A stretch of DNA of 64,000 bases from Parvularcula sp039822105 (GTDB taxonomy: Bacteria > Pseudomonadota > Alphaproteobacteria > Caulobacterales > Parvularculaceae): assembly GCA_039822105.1 (NCBI GenBank), contig JBCBMW010000017.1:14510-78509 (forward strand). The letters run 5' to 3'. This document shows, one piece after another, positions 1 through 8,170 of the stretch; the first letter of the stretch is position 1, and each line of letters starts with the position of its first letter. A program made the translations under genes and the position numbers. The notes under the pieces were generated by a model. That model was not told the DNA's origin and ran no database searches. It saw nothing but the letters and a program-made list of their open reading frames with translations.

Positions 1-2
1 TC

Positions 3-443
3 TTTGTCTTTGGGCAGGGTAGTAGCACGTTTCTGGCATCCTATTTCTGTTTCAATCTTCAGGGCTTAGGTGTTGATACTATCGAGCTCAGTACACGAAG
101 TGGTGTCGAAGGTATCGCGCGGAAGATGCTGCAGCTTGATAGCGATGATTTGTTCATCCCCATCGCGTTTCCGCGCTTCACCAAACTGACTGTTGATCTG
201 ACCCAGGCTGCCCGCGGCAGCGGCTGTAAAGTCCATGCCCTGACCAGTGCTCTTCATGGCCCACTGGCAAAGGCCAGCGACGAAGTGCTCTTGGCGCCTC
301 CGCGTGTGGAGTTGCACTCAGGATCAGGCGTGACCGCGATGGCCGTGATTGAGGCGTTGCTGACGGCGCTAACGCCGAGGGCCGACGATGCAGAAGACGC
401 GGCCGAACGTTTAGGGAGCATTATTGATGATCATGTCCTGTAG
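3..443 (+). CDS. RpiR/MurR-type regulator, C-terminal SIS domain (5' end outside window)
   Basis: The frame is open from the first bases of the window to the TAG at 441-443, so this is the 3' part of a gene that begins upstream. The translation starts with a sugar-isomerase (SIS) glycine loop (VFGQGSSTFLASYF), then shows the serine/threonine-rich second half of the fold (HALTSALHGPLAKASDEVLL) and a helix where RpiR proteins carry their last SIS helices. RpiR regulators bind phosphosugars through this domain and DNA through an N-terminal HTH, which is not visible here. A stand-alone SIS isomerase is the alternative. The stop overlaps the possible start codons of the next gene, suggesting translational coupling. 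The family call is inferred from the SIS pattern alone. Confidence 0.75.
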   Translation, partial: FVFGQGSSTFLASYFCFNLQGLGVDTIELSTRSGVEGIARKMLQLDSDDLFIPIAFPRFTKLTVDLTQAARGSGCKVHALTSALHGPLAKASDEVLLAPPRVELHSGSGVTAMAVIEALLTALTPRADDAEDAAERLGSIIDDHVL

Positions 444-2412
444 GTCTATCTTATCAGTATACAGAGTGAAAGGGGGTGCGCGACGCGGCCAGACCGTTAG
501 AACCGCGAGCCTCATGGGCTTGGGCGCTGCTCTCATGACGGTTGGTGCCCACGCACAGGTGCCGACGCCTGAGAGGCCTGTGACGCCACCCCAATCACTG
601 GTGTCTCCAGCCAATCCAAAAGCTGTTAGCGTTCCGCTCACTGATCTTACAGCGTCAAGCGGCCTTGCGAGTGTGGCGTGGAGCGCGGATGGCGAGCGGA
701 TCTTTGTCTCCACCAACATTTCCGGGCGGTACAACATTTGGAGTGTGGCCACCGATGGGTCCTGGCCCCTTCGGCACACGCAGTCGGAGGAAGCGCAGTT
801 TGGTCTTGCCCCGAGCGTCGATGGGTCAACGATCTACTACTTGCAAGATGAAGGGGGCAATGAGTACACAGATGTTTTTGCTTTGCCGGTTTTGGGCGGC
901 GCCCCTGCCAACCTGACGGCATCACCTGATCGCGTGGAGTCGGCCCTTCTGCCCGGGCCAGCGGACGGCTTGGTGGCGCTCAGCACCAAGCTGAGAGACG
1001 AAGGGCAGTCGAACATCGCTGTGATGGACAAAGACGGTGCCATCCGTGTACTTACCAATGAGAAAGACCCCCAGTTTGGTTGGAGGCCTGTCGCCTGGAT
1101 TGACGATGACACGGCGCTCATTGCCAACCGGCAGAGGATTGACGAACAGGTGGGCGAGGTTTGGCGCATCGGCCTCGATGGCGCAATGACCAAGCTGCTT
1201 GGCGAACCGGATGTTTTGTACCGTGCTGCGGACGAAGCGGATGGGCGTCTTGCAGTGAGTGCCAATCTGAGCGGGCAAATGCGGGCCGGTGTCTTTGACT
1301 GGGAAGAAGAGGTTTGGTCCTGGCCCGAAGAGACGCCGTGGGAGCAGACGGCCCAAGCCTTCATCAAAGGTGGGCGCACATTGATTGTGCGGACCAATGA
1401 AGACGCTCGCGGAACATTATCGTCCTTTGACGTACGATCGGGCAAGGAACGCGTGCTCGATATCCCCCCGGGTGTTCTGGGTGTACGCGGGGTTGAACCA
1501 TTGTCGCCGGACGGGAGAGAGTTGCTTGTCTACCGCTCTGCTGCGAATTCACCAGGTGAGCTGTCGGCCTATGACGTTCGTCGGGGGACCACGCGCGCGG
1601 TGACGCGCTTGTCCCTGGCCAGTCTGTCCCCTGATGTTTTGCCGACGTCAGAGGTTGTCACCTATAAGAGTTTTGATGGAACACTGATCAGCGCAGTGGT
1701 GACCGTGCCGCCGAACCTTGAGCGTGACAGCAGCCACCCGGCCGTGGTCATGCCCCACGGTGGGCCTACCGCGAAAACGCTCGACGGCTTCAACAAGTTT
1801 GCGACGGCTTTGGCCAGCCGGGGCTACTTCGTCATTCAGCCCAATTTTCGCGGCTCCACCGGTTATGGCGCTGCGTTCCAGGCGGCCAATGTGAATGATC
1901 TTGGCGGAGGCGACCTCCAGGATGTCATTGGTGCGAAAACATTCTTGGTCGAGAGCGGCTATGTTGATCCTGGCCGCGTCGGGATTTTTGGCGGCAGCTA
2001 TGGCGGCTTCATGGCGCTGATGGCGATTGGGAAGGCTCCGGAGGAATTTGCCGCAGCTGTGCAGCTCTTTGGGATCATCAATTGGCGAACGATGTATCGC
2101 GACCAGGATCCGCTGCTCCAGGCCTATCAACGCAGCCTTATCGGAACGCCTGATGAGCGCCCGGAGGTCTATGATGCTGTCTCACCGCTCACCTACATCA
2201 ACAATGCGACAGCACCGCTGCTGTCGCTTCAGGGCGATAACGATATCCGTGTACCCCGGAGTCAGGCTGAAGAGGTGCGCGACATTCTTCAGTCCAAGGG
2301 CAATATCGCAGAGACGATCTTCTATCCCGATGAGGGTCACGGCTTTCGTAAGCGTGAAAACGAGACGGATGCTCTGGGACGTGCGATTGTCTGGTTTGAC
2401 ACCCATCTTTGA
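424..2412 (+). CDS. Secreted S9 family serine peptidase (prolyl oligopeptidase type)
   Basis: An exported peptidase with an N-terminal beta-propeller and a C-terminal alpha/beta-hydrolase domain. Counting from the TTG at 424, the catalytic triad is Ser525 in GGSYGG, Asp607 in GDNDIRV and His639 in DEGHGF. A signal peptide with an RR n-region and a hydrophobic stretch ends at AHA before QVPTPE. The start is unclear: TTG 424, ATG 427, ATG 433 and GTG 466 are all in frame, and the signal peptide fits the GTG best. All but the GTG overlap the preceding RpiR-like stop. S9 enzymes of this layout cleave short peptides in the periplasm; the substrate cannot be told. The gene ends facing hpnH across a strong hairpin. 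Confidence 0.93.
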   Translation: MMIMSCRSILSVYRVKGGARRGQTVRTASLMGLGAALMTVGAHAQVPTPERPVTPPQSLVSPANPKAVSVPLTDLTASSGLASVAWSADGERIFVSTNISGRYNIWSVATDGSWPLRHTQSEEAQFGLAPSVDGSTIYYLQDEGGNEYTDVFALPVLGGAPANLTASPDRVESALLPGPADGLVALSTKLRDEGQSNIAVMDKDGAIRVLTNEKDPQFGWRPVAWIDDDTALIANRQRIDEQVGEVWRIGLDGAMTKLLGEPDVLYRAADEADGRLAVSANLSGQMRAGVFDWEEEVWSWPEETPWEQTAQAFIKGGRTLIVRTNEDARGTLSSFDVRSGKERVLDIPPGVLGVRGVEPLSPDGRELLVYRSAANSPGELSAYDVRRGTTRAVTRLSLASLSPDVLPTSEVVTYKSFDGTLISAVVTVPPNLERDSSHPAVVMPHGGPTAKTLDGFNKFATALASRGYFVIQPNFRGSTGYGAAFQAANVNDLGGGDLQDVIGAKTFLVESGYVDPGRVGIFGGSYGGFMALMAIGKAPEEFAAAVQLFGIINWRTMYRDQDPLLQAYQRSLIGTPDERPEVYDAVSPLTYINNATAPLLSLQGDNDIRVPRSQAEEVRDILQSKGNIAETIFYPDEGHGFRKRENETDALGRAIVWFDTHL

Positions 2413-2427
2413 ACTGATGGATAAGTC

Positions 2428-2455
2428 GGCCAGCAGATCATTTGATTTGCTGGCC
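2428..2455. terminator. Hairpin between convergent S9 peptidase and hpnH genes
   Basis: Two 12-base arms, GGCCAGCAGATC at 2428-2439 and GATTTGCTGGCC at 2444-2455, pair around a 4-base loop with one G·U pair. It lies 16 bases after the S9 stop and 17 bases after the hpnH stop. Neither strand has a clear T-run, so it may work as a bidirectional barrier or 3'-end stabiliser rather than a textbook intrinsic terminator. Confidence 0.6.
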
Positions 2456-2471
2456 CGAGACTTGAACAGCC

Positions 2472-3653
2472 TTATTCAGCAGGAACGTTGTTGATCAGCG
2501 TTTTGGTGTTCGGGCCTGCGGCTGGCTTCTTGGCCGCTTTTTCGGCCGCGAGCTCGTCCATCTTGGCCGCGACGATCTCTTCGTGAACGTCGATCGCAGG
2601 GCGTGCTGCGCGGAGGTCGATTTCTGGCGCCATCGGGCCTTCGGTCTTGATCCCGTTCATCATGATAGGGAGCATTTTCCAAGGCTTGGAGAACGAAGCG
2701 TCAGCAGCGGTTGGTTCATAACCGCAATGGGCCATACAGTCGTTGCACTTCTCGTACGCGCCGGTGCCGTAGCTATCCCAGTCGGTGTCTTCCATCAGCT
2801 CTTTGAAGGTCGGCACATGGCCTTCGCCGAGAAGGTAGCACGGCTTCTGCCAGCCAAAGACGCTATAGGTCGGCATGCCCCACGGGGTGCATTTGAAGTC
2901 TTGGTTGCCGGCGAGGAAGTCGAGATAAAGATCCGAGTGCGTCAGCGTCCATTTGGAGCCGCGGTCGTCGCGAATTTTGAACAGCTCACGGAAATATTGC
3001 TTGGTCTTGGTCCGCGCAAGGAAGCTCTCTTGGTCCGGTGCACGCTCGTAAGCAAAGCCCGGTGACATCGAGACGTTGACGCCGAGCTCAGCGCAGTAGT
3101 CGAGATAGTCAGCGAGATCTTCGGCTGCATAGCCGTCAAAGATCGTGCAGTTGACGTTGACCTGGAAGCCCTTCTCTTGCGCGGCTTTGATCGCGCTGAT
3201 GGCTTTTTTGAAGACGCCTTCTTGGCAGACGGCCTTGTCATGATCTTCCTCAAGGCCATCGAGGTGGACGGAGAAGAACAGGAAGTCGCTTGGTTCGAAA
3301 AGGTGCAGCTTTTTCTCAAGGAGAAGCGCGTTGGTGCAGAGCGAGATGAATTTCTTGCGCTCAACCAAGCCGCGGACGATCTCGCCGATCTCTTTGTGGA
3401 TCAACGGCTCACCGCCAGGGATCGCCACCATCGGTGCGCCGCATTCTTCAGCAGCGGCCCAGCACTGCTCCGGCGTCAGGCGCTGGTTCAGGATCTCAGC
3501 CGGGTAGTCGATCTTCCCGCAACCCGCGCAAGCCAGGTTGCAGCGGAAGAGTGGCTCAAGCATCATCACCAGCGGATAGCGCTTGTTGCCCATCAGCTTT
3601 TGCTTGGCGATGTAAGCGGCAACGGCGGCGGCCTGGCGGACGGGAACGGTCAT
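2472..3653 (-). CDS. hpnH: Adenosyl-hopene transferase HpnH (radical SAM)
   Basis: HpnH joins the adenosyl group of S-adenosylmethionine to a hopene C30 backbone, the first step towards extended (C35) hopanoids in the membrane. The radical SAM cluster cysteines are Cys38, Cys42 and Cys45 (CNLACAGC), followed by the GGEP motif and a C-terminal Cys-rich region (KCNDCMAHCGYEP) typical of this subfamily. The 393-residue length is slightly above the usual range for HpnH owing to a basic Lys/Ala-rich tail. The gene lies just downstream of ispH on the same strand, 37 bases apart, so an isoprenoid enzyme and a hopanoid enzyme are probably co-transcribed. No other hopanoid gene is in the window. Confidence 0.93.
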   Translation of the reverse strand: MTVPVRQAAAVAAYIAKQKLMGNKRYPLVMMLEPLFRCNLACAGCGKIDYPAEILNQRLTPEQCWAAAEECGAPMVAIPGGEPLIHKEIGEIVRGLVERKKFISLCTNALLLEKKLHLFEPSDFLFFSVHLDGLEEDHDKAVCQEGVFKKAISAIKAAQEKGFQVNVNCTIFDGYAAEDLADYLDYCAELGVNVSMSPGFAYERAPDQESFLARTKTKQYFRELFKIRDDRGSKWTLTHSDLYLDFLAGNQDFKCTPWGMPTYSVFGWQKPCYLLGEGHVPTFKELMEDTDWDSYGTGAYEKCNDCMAHCGYEPTAADASFSKPWKMLPIMMNGIKTEGPMAPEIDLRAARPAIDVHEEIVAAKMDELAAEKAAKKPAAGPNTKTLINNVPAE

Positions 3654-3690
3654 AAGTTCTCTCTTTCGGATCGCTTCGCTGGGATCTTCT

Positions 3691-4656
3691 TTAGCTAACG
3701 GGCTCGAGTTCAGTTTTCATGGAGGCAAGGCTCTCTGGAAGTTTGAACTGAACGTTTTCTGGTGTGCCGTCGAGTGGACGTTCCGTCACTTCAAACCATT
3801 CTGAAAGCTGGGTGACGACTTCGCGGATTAGGACTTCAGGTGCTGACGCGCCGGCGGTGATCCCGACCTTGGTGACGCCGTCGAACCAACTCCGGTTGAG
3901 CACGGTGGCATCGGCAATCAGGTAAGACGGAAGACCGGCCTGCTCGCCGATTTCCCGGAGGCGGTTGGAGTTGGAACTGTTCTCTGCACCCACAACCAGG
4001 AGAAGCTCGCAGCGCTCAGCGAGATCAATCACCGCGTTTTGCCGGTTCTGTGTGGCGTAACAAATGTCTCTGGTGTCCGGGCCGATGATCGCTGGGAAGC
4101 GCTCTTTCAGCGCGGCGATCACCCCGCGTGTGTCATTGAGGCTGAGGGTCGTTTGGGTGACGAAAGCAACCTTTTCGGGGTCAGCCACCTCAAGCGTCTC
4201 GACGTCTTCCTCCGTTCCCACAACGTGGACGGTGCCGTCGATTTGGCCCAGCGTGCCGGTCACTTCCGGGTGTCCGACATGGCCGATGAGGATCACGTCG
4301 TAACCGCGGCTGGCATAGCGGCGGCCTTCTTTGTGGACCTTGGTCACCAAGGGGCAGGTCGCATCGATCACGTCGAGCTGCCGCATCGCCGAGTTCTCTT
4401 CGACCTTCCGGGCCACGCCGTGGGCGGAATAGATGGCGACGGCGCCGACGGGGATTTCATCGACCTCTTTGACAAACCGGGCGCCTTTGGCGCGCAGGGT
4501 GTCGACGACCCGTTTGTTGTGGACGATCTCATGGCGGACATAGACCGGCGCGCCATATTTCTGCAGCGCAAGCTCAACGATATCGATCGCCCGCTCGACG
4601 CCAGCGCAGAAACCGCGCGGAGTTGCCAACAAGAGTTCCATGGCTGGACGGCTCAT
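3691..4656 (-). CDS. ispH: 4-hydroxy-3-methylbut-2-enyl diphosphate reductase
   Basis: IspH catalyses the last step of the MEP pathway, reducing HMBPP to IPP and DMAPP on an iron-sulfur cluster. The three cluster cysteines are visible in RGFCAGVERAI (Cys17), DATCPLVTKVH and DICYATQNRQ, and the substrate-binding ENSSNSNRL motif follows. I chose the ATG at 4656 because MSRPAMELLLATPRGFC matches the usual family N-terminus; the frame stays open upstream to 4755 but the added residues look non-native. It is a 321-residue protein, normal for the family. hpnH follows on the same strand. Confidence 0.96.
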   Translation of the reverse strand: MSRPAMELLLATPRGFCAGVERAIDIVELALQKYGAPVYVRHEIVHNKRVVDTLRAKGARFVKEVDEIPVGAVAIYSAHGVARKVEENSAMRQLDVIDATCPLVTKVHKEGRRYASRGYDVILIGHVGHPEVTGTLGQIDGTVHVVGTEEDVETLEVADPEKVAFVTQTTLSLNDTRGVIAALKERFPAIIGPDTRDICYATQNRQNAVIDLAERCELLLVVGAENSSNSNRLREIGEQAGLPSYLIADATVLNRSWFDGVTKVGITAGASAPEVLIREVVTQLSEWFEVTERPLDGTPENVQFKLPESLASMKTELEPVS

Positions 4657-4909
4657 CTTGTGCCCCCAAAAATTGCTGTCCGTTAGATGCGATTCGGCGC
4701 GAATGGCCGTCACGATCAGCTTATTCGATGCAATGCAACAATCGTTACCGCACAAAAGCGTGACCAGTTCCGAAGTTCAAGTGTTCGTTTGATGTCGGGA
4801 GCTTGGCAGCACCGTCGGCAGTGATGAAACTGGCGGCCACAGGGTTTGGCGTGATAGGGGTCATAAAAACACTGCAGTCGACCGCGCCTATCACTCCGGA
4901 GGACAAGCC
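4657..4909. other. Divergent intergenic region ispH / class II aldolase
   Basis: A 253-base gap between divergently transcribed genes, so it should hold both promoters. A GGAGG ribosome binding site lies just before the ATG at 4910. I could not assign -35/-10 boxes with confidence and saw no strong palindrome or RNA gene. Confidence 0.5.
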
Positions 4910-5671
4910 ATGAGCAACACCGAGAGCCATCCCTCATCCATGACGCCTGAGGAGCGCCAGCTCCGAAACGACCTTGCCGCTGCCTATCGTTTGGTTGCTC
5001 AGTTTGGTTGGGATGATCTGGTCTTCACCCATATCTCCGCCCGCCTGCCAGGGCCGGAGCACCACTTCCTGATCAACCCTTACGGCATGCTGTTCGAAGA
5101 GATCACGGCATCGAGCCTCGTCCGGATCGATATGGACGGCAACAAGATCGACGACAGCCCGTATGAAGTGAACCCGGCTGGTTTCACCATCCACTCGGCT
5201 GTCCATGCGGCGCGCGAAGATGCGCAGTGTGTGATGCATCTCCACACGATTGATGGCACCGCTGTCTCAACCATGTCCGAGGGGCTTCTGCCGCTGAATC
5301 AAACGGCGCAGCTGGTGATCGGTGATATCGCCTATCATGACTATGAAGGTGTCGCGTTTGATCACGACGAGCGCCCACGGCTGCAGGCCGATCTCGGTGA
5401 CAAGGGCACGATGCTTCTTCGGAACCACGGCACACTGACGGTTGGTGCCACCGTGGCCCAGGCCTTCACGCGGATGTATTTCCTGGAACGCGCTTGCTCG
5501 ATGCAGGTGGCAAGCCTCACGGGCAATCGGGAGCTTTATCCCACCCAAGCCGAGGTGCTCGCCAAAAATGAGATGATCGGCAAGCATGGCCTCGTACTGA
5601 GTGCCGATGGGCTGATCTGGCCAGCGCTGATGCGCAAGCTTGAGCGTGACCAGCCGGACTACCGTGACTGA
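4910..5671 (+). CDS. Class II aldolase/adducin family protein
   Basis: A 253-residue cytosolic protein of the class II aldolase/adducin fold. The zinc-binding histidines are His110 and His112 (HLH) and His173 (RNHGTL), with an upstream acidic stretch (LFEEIT) in the place of the catalytic glutamate region. The strong GGAGG 8-10 bases before the ATG supports the start. Relatives include L-fuculose-phosphate and ribulose-phosphate epimerase/aldolases as well as many proteins of unknown substrate; the longer N-terminus with the RxxLAAAYRL pattern fits the adducin-like branch found widely in Proteobacteria. The neighbours give no hint of substrate. Confidence 0.88.
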   Translation: MSNTESHPSSMTPEERQLRNDLAAAYRLVAQFGWDDLVFTHISARLPGPEHHFLINPYGMLFEEITASSLVRIDMDGNKIDDSPYEVNPAGFTIHSAVHAAREDAQCVMHLHTIDGTAVSTMSEGLLPLNQTAQLVIGDIAYHDYEGVAFDHDERPRLQADLGDKGTMLLRNHGTLTVGATVAQAFTRMYFLERACSMQVASLTGNRELYPTQAEVLAKNEMIGKHGLVLSADGLIWPALMRKLERDQPDYRD

Positions 5672-5698
5672 TCCTGTTGCGGGTTAGAGGGGGCCAAT

Positions 5699-6022
5699 AT
5701 GCTGTCTTCGTTGATCGTCCGTGCAGCCCTTGGGGCGTTAGTGACGGCGGGCTTGCTTGCCGCTCCAGCACTCGCTCAGCTGCCTGAAGATCAGCTGGCC
5801 TTGGCCAAGGAAAACTTTGCGGCAGCTGATCAGGACGGTGTGACCGGTCTGTCAGCTGACGAATTTGAGGCGTTTGTCCGCGCCAATGCCGAGAGCGATA
5901 TTGGCATGTCACGGCGCATCAAGCGCTTCAATGCGTTCAGCCGGGCCTTCGGCAATGTCGATGGCAATGGTGACGAGCTGGTGACTTGGGATGAGTTCGT
6001 CGCCGTCACCTGCGGCAATTGA
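5699..6022 (+). CDS. Small exported EF-hand protein
   Basis: A 107-residue protein with a clear signal peptide (hydrophobic residues 5-24, cleavage after ALA at about 26). Two EF-hand-like loops follow: the first at residues 44-55 (DQDGVTGLSADE, with a non-canonical Val at position 5), the second at 88-99 (DGNGDELVTWDE) with all the acidic and Asn ligands. It probably binds calcium in the periplasm. The partner and role are not visible. It is followed closely by ttcA (about 20 bases if that gene starts at 6042), so the two may share a transcript, although there is no obvious functional link. Confidence 0.85.
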   Translation: MLSSLIVRAALGALVTAGLLAAPALAQLPEDQLALAKENFAAADQDGVTGLSADEFEAFVRANAESDIGMSRRIKRFNAFSRAFGNVDGNGDELVTWDEFVAVTCGN

Positions 6023-6041
6023 TCGAGGGACGGTAGCGGGC

Positions 6042-6935
6042 ATGTTGACCAGCGAAGCGTCAACCGACGCTGTGTCTGAAGACACGGGAGAGGCCGTGGG
6101 CCTCGGGCTTCCAGCCTACGCAAAGGCCCCCTCATCGCTGACTTTCAAGAAACTGCGCAAGCGGATCGTTCGGCAAACCCAAGAGGCCGTGCGGAAGTTT
6201 GCCATGGATGCCCCGCGCGCCGACGGTTCACCGCAAAAGTGGCTAGTGTGTCTTTCGGGCGGGAAGGACAGCTATGGTCTTTTGGCGGCCTTGCTCGATC
6301 TCAAATGGCAAGGGGCGCTGAAGGCGGAGCTTTTGGTCTGCAACCTCGATCAAGGGCAACCCGGTTTCCCCAAAGATGTGCTGCCGAACTATTTGGACAG
6401 CCTTGATGTCCGTTATCGGATCATCACCGAGGACACTTACTCGATTGTCACTGATAAGGTGCCTGAGGGCCGGACGTTTTGCAGCCTCTGCTCGCGTCTG
6501 CGCCGCGGCATCCTTTATCGCGTGGCACGGGAAGAGGGGTGTGACGCGATCGTGCTGGGTCATCACCGCGACGATGCGCTAGAGACGTTCATGATGAACC
6601 TCCTGCACGGCGGACGGCTTGCCGCGATGCCGCCGAAACTCAAAAACGATGAGGGTGATCTCTTCGTCCTCCGTCCCCTGATTTTCACGGCGGAGACGGA
6701 CCTTGAGAAGTTCTCAAGGCTTTGCCAGTTCCCGATCATCCCGTGTAATCTCTGCGGCAGCCAAGAGGGCCTGCAGCGCCAGGCGATGAAAGATCTTCTC
6801 AACGAATGGGAAGAGAAGCGCCCCGGCAAACGCGACGTGATGTTCCGGGCCCTGCAGAATGTCAGGCCGAGCCACTTGGTCGACGACCGAATTTTTGATT
6901 TTGCTGGCCTTGAACTGGATGATCAGGGCTCTTGA
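6042..6935 (+). CDS. ttcA: tRNA 2-thiocytidine biosynthesis protein TtcA
   Basis: TtcA thiolates cytidine 32 in certain tRNAs, using ATP activation and a [4Fe-4S] cluster. The PP-loop SGGKDS is at residues 72-77, and the cluster cysteines lie in CSLCSRLRRG and PCNLCGSQEG. HHRDDALETFMMNLL is the typical adenylation-region motif. I chose the ATG at 6042; an ATG at 5991 is also in frame but would overlap the upstream gene by 32 bases and adds a low-complexity Ser/Pro stretch. The C-terminus overlaps the end of the convergent lipoprotein gene by 13 bases. At 297 residues the length is normal. Confidence 0.95.
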   Translation: MLTSEASTDAVSEDTGEAVGLGLPAYAKAPSSLTFKKLRKRIVRQTQEAVRKFAMDAPRADGSPQKWLVCLSGGKDSYGLLAALLDLKWQGALKAELLVCNLDQGQPGFPKDVLPNYLDSLDVRYRIITEDTYSIVTDKVPEGRTFCSLCSRLRRGILYRVAREEGCDAIVLGHHRDDALETFMMNLLHGGRLAAMPPKLKNDEGDLFVLRPLIFTAETDLEKFSRLCQFPIIPCNLCGSQEGLQRQAMKDLLNEWEEKRPGKRDVMFRALQNVRPSHLVDDRIFDFAGLELDDQGS

Positions 6936-7477
6936 GTTGCCAGCTCCTTTTGCTCGGCCAGCCGGGTGAGTTCGTTCATCGTTGGCGGTAGCGCTTCACG
7001 AAAGCTGGGTCCGAACCGACCAGCCCAAAAGCCTCCGAGTGCGCCCTTAAAGCGAACATCATGTCGAATGACGACTGGATCTTTTCTCACGAAAGACCGC
7101 CGTACCTCAAGGCGCGCAAGGGGAAGGCGCGTCTCAAAGGCATAAGACACCCCTTCTTCGTACTGAGTGATGTCGAACCGAGCCGGTGGGCCTGATCGCG
7201 GAGTGATCGTCCCGGTAGCACCGACAACAAAGGGCCCGCCGAGTTTGGCGTCCGCGAGACCTTTGTCCCAGTCCTTCCAGGTTGAGACATCCGTCCATAG
7301 CCGCCAAATCGCTGTAGGTTCAGCTGTGGTGCTGACCTCGTGATAAAAGGCCCGATTGGTGCCGACGGCGCGCGTATCGGCCTTGGGAGCTTCTTGTCTT
7401 GTGGGTGACTGGCAAGCTGCCAGGCTGGCGATGAGTACAACCAAAGGGGCAAAGAAGAGCTTTGTCACGGGATTCAA
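6923..7477 (-). CDS. SRPBCC-fold lipoprotein
   Basis: A 184-residue protein with a lipoprotein signal (hydrophobic run ending in LAAC, Cys at about 22) followed by a START/polyketide-cyclase-like SRPBCC domain (FYHEVSTTAEPTAIWRLWTD and DVSTWKDWDKGL are the typical opening; WxxWD is characteristic). The start is TTG at 7477 or GTG at 7468; no ATG fits. SRPBCC domains bind hydrophobic ligands; a membrane-anchored version could carry or sense one in the envelope. It is transcribed away from a TetR regulator across a 99-base gap with a palindrome, so that regulator probably controls it. Confidence 0.8.
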   Translation of the reverse strand: MNPVTKLFFAPLVVLIASLAACQSPTRQEAPKADTRAVGTNRAFYHEVSTTAEPTAIWRLWTDVSTWKDWDKGLADAKLGGPFVVGATGTITPRSGPPARFDITQYEEGVSYAFETRLPLARLEVRRSFVRKDPVVIRHDVRFKGALGGFWAGRFGPSFREALPPTMNELTRLAEQKELATQEP

Positions 7478-7485
7478 ACCTCAGA

Positions 7486-7500
7486 ATGAACAACATTCAT
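7486..7500. promoter_or_regulatory. Candidate TetR operator (inverted repeat)
   Basis: The perfect inverted repeat ATGAA-caaca-TTCAT lies 9 bases upstream of the TTG start of the SRPBCC lipoprotein, between it and the divergent TetR gene. Half-sites of this size and spacing are typical of TetR-family operators. Binding is inferred from position and symmetry only. Confidence 0.5.
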
Positions 7501-7576
7501 ACCGGGGTTGCTAGCAGAATGGCGCGGAAGCGCAAGAGTGAATATGGTTCAGACTGTGGGACATAAGCGGCGCGAA

Positions 7577-8170
7577 ATGAACCCGGAGGGCAAGCGGAAC
7601 GCCATCATGGAGGTTGGCGAACGCTTATTCGCGACCCATGGCTATACGAAGACCTCTATCGGCGATATTGCCAAGGCCGCGAACGTGGCTGTTGGGTCCG
7701 TTTACAGATTGTTTCCAGATAAGCCGAGTCTCCTCGCCGCTTTACACGACCGAATGGAGCAGCGCTTCATCAGTGTAATGATGGGGGCGTGGTCATCCGT
7801 TCACGCCTACGAAGAGAAGTTCGGGCCATTGATCGGTGCTTTGTTGGCTGAAGCTGAGCGCATGAAAGATATTATGCCTCTTTATGCCATGACGAAGGAC
7901 GCCGTCGGCGCCGATGATTATGTTCCTGGTGCGAAGATGATCGCGGCAATCGAAGGTCTCTATAACGGGGGTGTCGAGGCGGGCGTTTTCCGTGCATTGC
8001 CCACCGGCATTGTCGGCCCCCTTGCGCACGCCATGGTGGAGGGGGGTATGCGCGCTTTGATGTCAAACCCAACGTCAACGCATCGTCGTTTGGTTCAAAC
8101 CGAGCTGCGTGCGGTGTTCGAAAAAGCCTTCTTTGTTGAACGAGCAGTGCCTAAGCGCGACCGCCCCTAA
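7577..8170 (+). CDS. TetR/AcrR family transcriptional regulator
   Basis: The N-terminal TetR helix-turn-helix is clear (RNAIMEVGERLFATHGYTK, then TSIGDIAKAANVAVGSVYRLF), followed by an all-helical ligand-binding domain without recognisable family. The ATG at 7577 places the HTH at the normal distance from the N-terminus; upstream starts at 7508 (ATG-like) and 7544 are possible, but 7508 would leave almost no room for a promoter after the palindrome at 7486-7500. Being divergent from the SRPBCC lipoprotein gene and next to that palindrome, it most likely represses that gene and possibly itself. Its stop codon interlocks with the stop of the convergent oxygenase gene. Confidence 0.92.
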   Translation: MNPEGKRNAIMEVGERLFATHGYTKTSIGDIAKAANVAVGSVYRLFPDKPSLLAALHDRMEQRFISVMMGAWSSVHAYEEKFGPLIGALLAEAERMKDIMPLYAMTKDAVGADDYVPGAKMIAAIEGLYNGGVEAGVFRALPTGIVGPLAHAMVEGGMRALMSNPTSTHRRLVQTELRAVFEKAFFVERAVPKRDRP

